Shown here: piece after piece, positions 7,621 through 10,291 of the stretch
Layout: the number at the start of each line of letters is the position of its first letter
Numbering within the stretch: the stretch's first letter is position 1
From: an uncultured Veillonella sp.
Lineage (GTDB): Bacteria > Bacillota > Negativicutes > Veillonellales > Veillonellaceae
Direction of reading: 5' to 3'
Assembly (NCBI GenBank): GCA_900550175.1
Contig: URQX01000054.1
Coordinates: 1-10,291 of the forward strand
DNA length: 10,291 nt
Made by a program: the position numbers and the translations under genes
The notes under the pieces: generated by a model
The model's input: only the letters and a program-made list of their open reading frames with translations
The model's database searches: none
Told to the model about the DNA's origin: nothing

Positions 7621-9189
7621 GGTTGTTAATTTCTGTTTAATTTCAGAAATCATGTTCTTAGTTTCTTCGTTTTGTTCAATTTCCTTCGTAATTTTATCGT
7701 ACGCATGGAGAATTGTCGTATGGTCACGAGAGAAGGCTGCTGCGATTTGCGGATAACTTTCATTGATCATATCGCGGCATAGATACATGGCGATTTGCCG
7801 TGGGAATGCGAACTGTGCCTTACGCTTCTTGCCGAGCAAGTCTTGCTTTTTAATATTGAAATAAGAACTTACAAAATTTTGGATGCTTTCCATAGTGACC
7901 ATGTTCACCTCTTCGGTATGAACGAGGCCAGCTAAGGCTTGTTTAGTGTATTCTAGGTCGATAGATTCAAGACGTTGATCGATGGATGCGGTGCCGATTA
8001 ATTTGGTGAAAGCACCTTGCAACACCCTGACATTTTCGCTAAATTGTAACGCCACGTAGTTGATGGAGTCGTTATCGATGCGGATAACGCGATTTTTCTT
8101 ATATTCACGTTCTAAAAGTGATCTAAAGATGGCAATGCGTGTTTCTAAATCTGGATTTTCCATGGTGGCAATGTAGCCAGCTTGGAAACGAGAACGGAGA
8201 CGGTCTTCAAATTGCTCCATATCGTTTGGCATCGTATCAGAGGTGAGGACGATTTGCTTGTTGTTATTTAATAACTCATTGAACGTATTAAATAGCTCAG
8301 TTTTCGTACTTTCACGACTTTCAAGGAACTGAATATCATCAATCATGAGCACGTCGATATTGCGGAATGTGTTGCGGAACAATTTACCTTGGTTACGCTG
8401 CAATGTTTCGACGAAAATGTTCATAAAGTTTTCGCTCGTAATGGACATAACCTTCATGTGTGGATGATTTTCCTTGATGGCATTGCCGATAGCGTGCATC
8501 AAATGCGTTTTACCAAGGCCTGAAGGACCATAGATAAAGAGCGGATTATAGTCGCCGCCTGGGAACTCAGCTACATTTTGAGCCGCTCCAAATGGAATGC
8601 GGTTCGCGTTGCCTGTAACGTAGTTATCAAAACGGTACGCTGGATTAAGGTTAGATAAGGACAAATCTACAGGCACATTATCAGACTGTAATGTAGGTGT
8701 TGTAGTTTCAACTGTTTTACTAGGCGCTACCATTGGCTCATCTGGAATATTCACAGGCGCTGGTGTGCGGTCGATATAGACAGGCTCCTGATACACCGGT
8801 GTGTAGAACTCATCTTGTTGAGCTTTTTCCTCTACCACGGGCGGTAACGGCATCGGTGGAGCCACTACAGGTGCATCATCAATGAGACTTTCATCAACAA
8901 AGGTAGTATCTACACTCTCTTGATTGAAATCAAATAACACCATATCCCGATGGGAACCGATAACCGTAGTAATAGCATCCTGCAAAGCCTTACTAATCTG
9001 CGGTTGCTGATCGATTAAGTTTTTAACAAATGTTTGCATGACCCCTATATGGATCGAATGACTGTCGAGAGACATGGGAATCAACGATGACGTGACGCGC
9101 AAGTACAACGCGTCAGGCAAATGTTGCATGTTCTTTTTCGCCTCTTGCAATATATGTTCCCATATATTATTCAAATCAAATGATTGCAT
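7612..9189 (-). CDS. dnaA: Chromosomal replication initiator protein DnaA
   Basis: DnaA is the AAA+ initiator that binds oriC boxes, melts the origin and recruits the helicase; it also usually represses its own gene. Domain I is about 1-88. Domain II is a long acidic and proline-rich linker (about 89-178, e.g. PPMPLPP 111-117). The AAA+ domain carries Walker A GPSGLGKTH (221-229), Walker B VLMIDDIQF (280-288) and the arginine-finger region RLRSRF (330-335). Domain IV carries FPRQIAMYLCRDM (462-474) and the signature region SRDHTTILHAYDKI (487-500). At 525 residues it is longer than B. subtilis DnaA (446), mostly through the linker. AGAGG lies before the ATG at 9189. A DnaA box starts 11 bp upstream, suggesting autoregulation. 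The stop codon lies inside a DnaA box. Confidence 0.97.
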   Translation of the reverse strand: MQSFDLNNIWEHILQEAKKNMQHLPDALYLRVTSSLIPMSLDSHSIHIGVMQTFVKNLIDQQPQISKALQDAITTVIGSHRDMVLFDFNQESVDTTFVDESLIDDAPVVAPPMPLPPVVEEKAQQDEFYTPVYQEPVYIDRTPAPVNIPDEPMVAPSKTVETTTPTLQSDNVPVDLSLSNLNPAYRFDNYVTGNANRIPFGAAQNVAEFPGGDYNPLFIYGPSGLGKTHLMHAIGNAIKENHPHMKVMSITSENFMNIFVETLQRNQGKLFRNTFRNIDVLMIDDIQFLESRESTKTELFNTFNELLNNNKQIVLTSDTMPNDMEQFEDRLRSRFQAGYIATMENPDLETRIAIFRSLLEREYKKNRVIRIDNDSINYVALQFSENVRVLQGAFTKLIGTASIDQRLESIDLEYTKQALAGLVHTEEVNMVTMESIQNFVSSYFNIKKQDLLGKKRKAQFAFPRQIAMYLCRDMINESYPQIAAAFSRDHTTILHAYDKITKEIEQNEETKNMISEIKQKLTTCG

Positions 9190-9200
9190 GACGTGCCTCT

Positions 9201-9306
9201 TGTGTATAACTATTGCGATAAATGTGTATAACTTTAGGAATAATGTGTATAACTCTTGTGAAAGCTGTGGAAAAACCTGTTATTCCTGTGAATAACCTGT
9301 GAATAA
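9201..9306 (-). promoter_or_regulatory. Helically phased DnaA-box array upstream of dnaA
   Basis: TGTGTATAA occurs at 9201-9209, 9223-9231 and 9244-9252. TGTGGAAAA (one mismatch) is at 9266-9274, and TGTGAATAA is at 9287-9295 and 9298-9306. All lie in the same orientation. Start-to-start distances are 22, 21, 22, 21 and 11 bases, close to two and one helical turns, so they face the same side of the DNA. They lie within the dnaA leader, so they may serve both origin function and autoregulation. Confidence 0.85.
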
Positions 9307-9320
9307 GTGAAAATAAAATT

Positions 9321-9338
9321 CTCTTCCAACCAGATAAT
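9321..9338 (+). repeat. Short direct repeat, copy A (second copy at 9635-9652)
   Basis: Bases 9321-9338 and 9635-9652 agree at 17 of 18 positions, sharing CCAACCAGATAAT. The second copy directly follows the 3' stem of the conserved-loop hairpin at 9569-9633. Copy A may be the remnant flank of a lost element. Origin unknown. Confidence 0.6.
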
Positions 9339-9377
9339 AACTGACTTCATAGATTACACAGGTCAAAAGAGAAAAAA

Positions 9378-9402
9378 TGTGGATAACCTCGAAAGTTATC
9401 CA
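9378..9402 (-). promoter_or_regulatory. DnaA box within a small palindrome
   Basis: A perfect TGTGGATAA box (9378-9386) overlaps an inverted repeat, TGGATAAC (9380-9387) and GTTATCCA (9395-9402), with a 7-base spacer. The second arm keeps the TTATCCA part of a box in the opposite orientation. It could be a paired high- and low-affinity DnaA site or a hairpin in the dnaA leader. Confidence 0.7.
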
Positions 9403-9447
9403 TCAAAAACTTATAAACATATATACTTTTTCCTAATTTCAGTTATG

Positions 9448-9476
9448 ATTGTACCAAAAAATCACTAGTTTGTCAT
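9448..9476 (-). promoter_or_regulatory. Candidate sigma-A promoter of dnaA
   Basis: Read on the minus strand, ATGACA (-35, 9471-9476) and TACAAT (-10, 9448-9453) are separated by exactly 17 bases, each matching the consensus at five of six positions. TG at the extended -10 position adds support. Transcription would begin near 9441, giving a dnaA leader of about 250 bases that contains the DnaA boxes. The -35 and spacer lie in the outer arm of the large palindrome (9457-9763). Confidence 0.65.
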
Positions 9477-9482
9477 TTATTC

Positions 9483-9491
9483 TGTGGATAA
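9483..9491 (-). promoter_or_regulatory. DnaA box upstream of the dnaA promoter
   Basis: A perfect TGTGGATAA lies seven bases upstream of the candidate dnaA -35 element. It falls in an unpaired spacer of the large palindrome, between its first and second left segments. Confidence 0.75.
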
Positions 9492-9568
9492 CTTTTGATT
9501 ATCTGAAGGAGAAATGTTAATAACTCAGTAATTATCTCATCTTTTGTTCATCAATTACTTTTGGGGGA

Positions 9569-9633
9569 GGACTGAAAACTACTTTTATCGCTCCATACGA
9601 TGCGTAAGTCACTCAAAAAGTAGTTTTCAGTCC
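9569..9633 (-). repeat. Conserved-loop hairpin, copy 1 (inverted orientation)
   Basis: An 18-bp perfect stem, GGACTGAAAACTACTTTT (9569-9586) with its complement (9616-9633), encloses a 29-base loop. The core (9587-9614), read on the minus strand, contains CTTACGCATCGTATGGAG. The core matches copies 2-4, but the stem is unrelated to theirs. It forms the centre of the 9457-9763 palindrome. There is no T tract after the stem on either strand. Confidence 0.85.
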
Positions 9634-9773
9634 CCTCCTCCAACCAGATAATTTTTATGATTACAATACACATAAACGAAAAAGTAATTGATGAACATAA
9701 CAGCATAAACCTTCAGATAATCAAAATTAAATGATCAATAAAAATGACAAACTAGTGATTTTTCTAAAAGGGA

Positions 9774-9854
9774 GTGTTGGGAGCAGGAATAGATGTGGAT
9801 TTTTGACCGACTTACGTGTCGTATGGAGGGAGAAAACCACATCTATTCCTCCCC
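9774..9854 (+). repeat. Conserved-loop hairpin, copy 2
   Basis: AGGAATAGATGTGG (9785-9798) pairs perfectly with 9837-9850, and the stem extends with bulges on both sides. The 28-base core (9805-9832) contains CTTACGTGTCGTATGGAG. The whole 81 bp is identical to 10211-10291. The 3' flank, with CTCTAACTAGAG and then AAAAGGTAAATTTGT, resembles the flank of copy 3. Confidence 0.88.
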
Positions 9855-9928
9855 TTTCTCTAACTAGAGATCAAAAGGTAAATTTGTCTTATATAAAAAG
9901 ATTAGAATGTGAGTTCTTGTATTGATGT

Positions 9929-10074
9929 AAATTGATGTTACGTTTACATCGTGTAGTGGTGTGTAAGTTGACATTAGGATTTACTTAGGGAGGGAATATA
10001 GGGTCCTTTTGAGCGACTTTACGTGTCGTATGGAGCGATGAAGGAGCCCTCTTTTGGAAACGTAACATCAATTT
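9929..10074 (+). repeat. Conserved-loop hairpin, copy 3, with distant outer arms
   Basis: The core (10011-10039) contains CTTTACGTGTCGTATGGAG, with one extra T compared with the other copies. The immediate stem is short and bulged: AGGGTCCTT (10000-10008) with AAGGAGCCCT (10041-10050). A perfect 17-bp outer pair, 9929-9945 with 10058-10074, closes the structure. The left outer arm also forms a local hairpin, GATGTAAA with TTTACATC (9924-9950), so two folds compete. The span from 10 bases past the right arm to about 10120 includes AAGATTT-gtt-AAATCTT (10104-10120). Confidence 0.75.
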
Positions 10075-10210
10075 CTCCCTTTCCCTTCAAGAGGTTAAAA
10101 GGTAAGATTTGTTAAATCTTAGATCTGTATTCTGAAAGACTTTTTAGATTTGCTATAAAACTGATACTACTTTTTATACTGGTGGTAGGTGTTATAGTAG
10201 TCATTAGAAT

Positions 10211-10291
10211 GTGTTGGGAGCAGGAATAGATGTGGATTTTTGACCGACTTACGTGTCGTATGGAGGGAGAAAACCACATCTATTCCTCCCC
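10211..10291 (+). repeat. Conserved-loop hairpin, copy 4 (reaches window end)
   Basis: It is identical over 81 bp to copy 2 (9774-9854), with its core at 10242-10269 and stem arms at 10222-10235 and 10274-10287. The preceding ATTAGAATGTG (10203-10213) also occurs at 9901-9911. The window ends at the last base of the identity, so the true length is unknown. Between 10121 and 10202 I see nothing I can name. Confidence 0.88.

Larger units (their letters stand above)
9457..9763. repeat. Large nested imperfect palindrome
   Basis: Four pairs of perfectly complementary segments are nested around 9587-9614: 9457-9478 with 9742-9763 (22 bp), 9493-9509 with 9710-9726 (17 bp), 9545-9562 with 9680-9697 (18 bp), and 9569-9586 with 9616-9633 (18 bp). 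The intervening pieces differ in length between the arms (14/15, 35/12 and 6/46 bases) and do not match. The left arm includes a DnaA box (9483-9491) that the right arm lacks. It looks like a long palindrome that has since diverged, or a multi-stem RNA structure. Confidence 0.85.

Noticed and set aside
9074..9295. A plus-strand open frame over the dnaA start
   Set aside because: It is antisense to dnaA and the DnaA-box array, is rich in Cys from reversed box sequences, and has no supporting signal.
9731..9925. A plus-strand open frame of 64 codons
   Set aside because: It reads through hairpin copy 2, has no ribosome binding site, and its product resembles nothing I know.
9569..10291. The repeated cores as a CRISPR array
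   Set aside because: Copies occur in both orientations at irregular distances, sit inside palindromes whose arms differ, and no cas gene is present.
9569..10291. The hairpins as intrinsic terminators
   Set aside because: T and A runs lie on the loop side of the stems, and no T tract follows the stem on either strand.
9190..10291. rpmH or another gene to the right of the origin
   Set aside because: No frame in this stretch encodes a recognisable ribosomal protein L34 or any other known protein; the gene may lie beyond the window.

Overview
The window looks like the chromosomal replication-origin region of a low-to-mid GC Bacillota with the Negativicutes style of gene content. Veillonella is my best guess, from recall of codon and protein character and not from any search. 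All eight genes lie on the minus strand in the order dnaA, dnaN, yaaA (S4), recF, DUF721/DciA-like, remB, gyrB, lysP. They are therefore transcribed away from the origin, co-directional with replication.

Layout from right to left (the direction of transcription). Positions 9190-10291 are about 1.1 kb without a gene. They hold a helically phased array of DnaA boxes just upstream of dnaA, further boxes at 9378 and 9483, a good candidate dnaA promoter (9448-9476), a nested palindrome of about 307 bp, and four hairpins that share a nearly identical central loop of 28-29 bases but have different stems. dnaA follows (7612-9189). The 380-bp dnaA-dnaN gap (7232-7611) holds a second DnaA-box cluster, a GC-rich block, a run of TAG/TAA triplets matching the DnaA-trio element, and a T-rich stretch. 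This is the arrangement of a basal origin unwinding system, placed as in the bipartite Bacillus subtilis oriC. Next come dnaN (6119-7231) and a stem-loop, and then a tightly packed series: yaaA, recF (GTG start), the DUF721 gene (overlapping recF), remB, gyrB and lysP. It closes at an intrinsic terminator at 9-46.

Functionally, DnaA opens the origin, the DciA-like protein may help load the helicase, DnaN clamps the polymerase, RecF serves gap repair, and GyrB with GyrA (absent here) removes supercoils. RemB-like and YaaA are customary neighbours with less certain roles. LysP, a lysine permease, is the outsider: it begins 10 bp after gyrB, where gyrA is often found.

The most unusual content is the hairpin family with a conserved loop and variable stems beside the origin. 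It is not coding, does not look like intrinsic terminators, and does not look like CRISPR. I do not recognise it as a named element.
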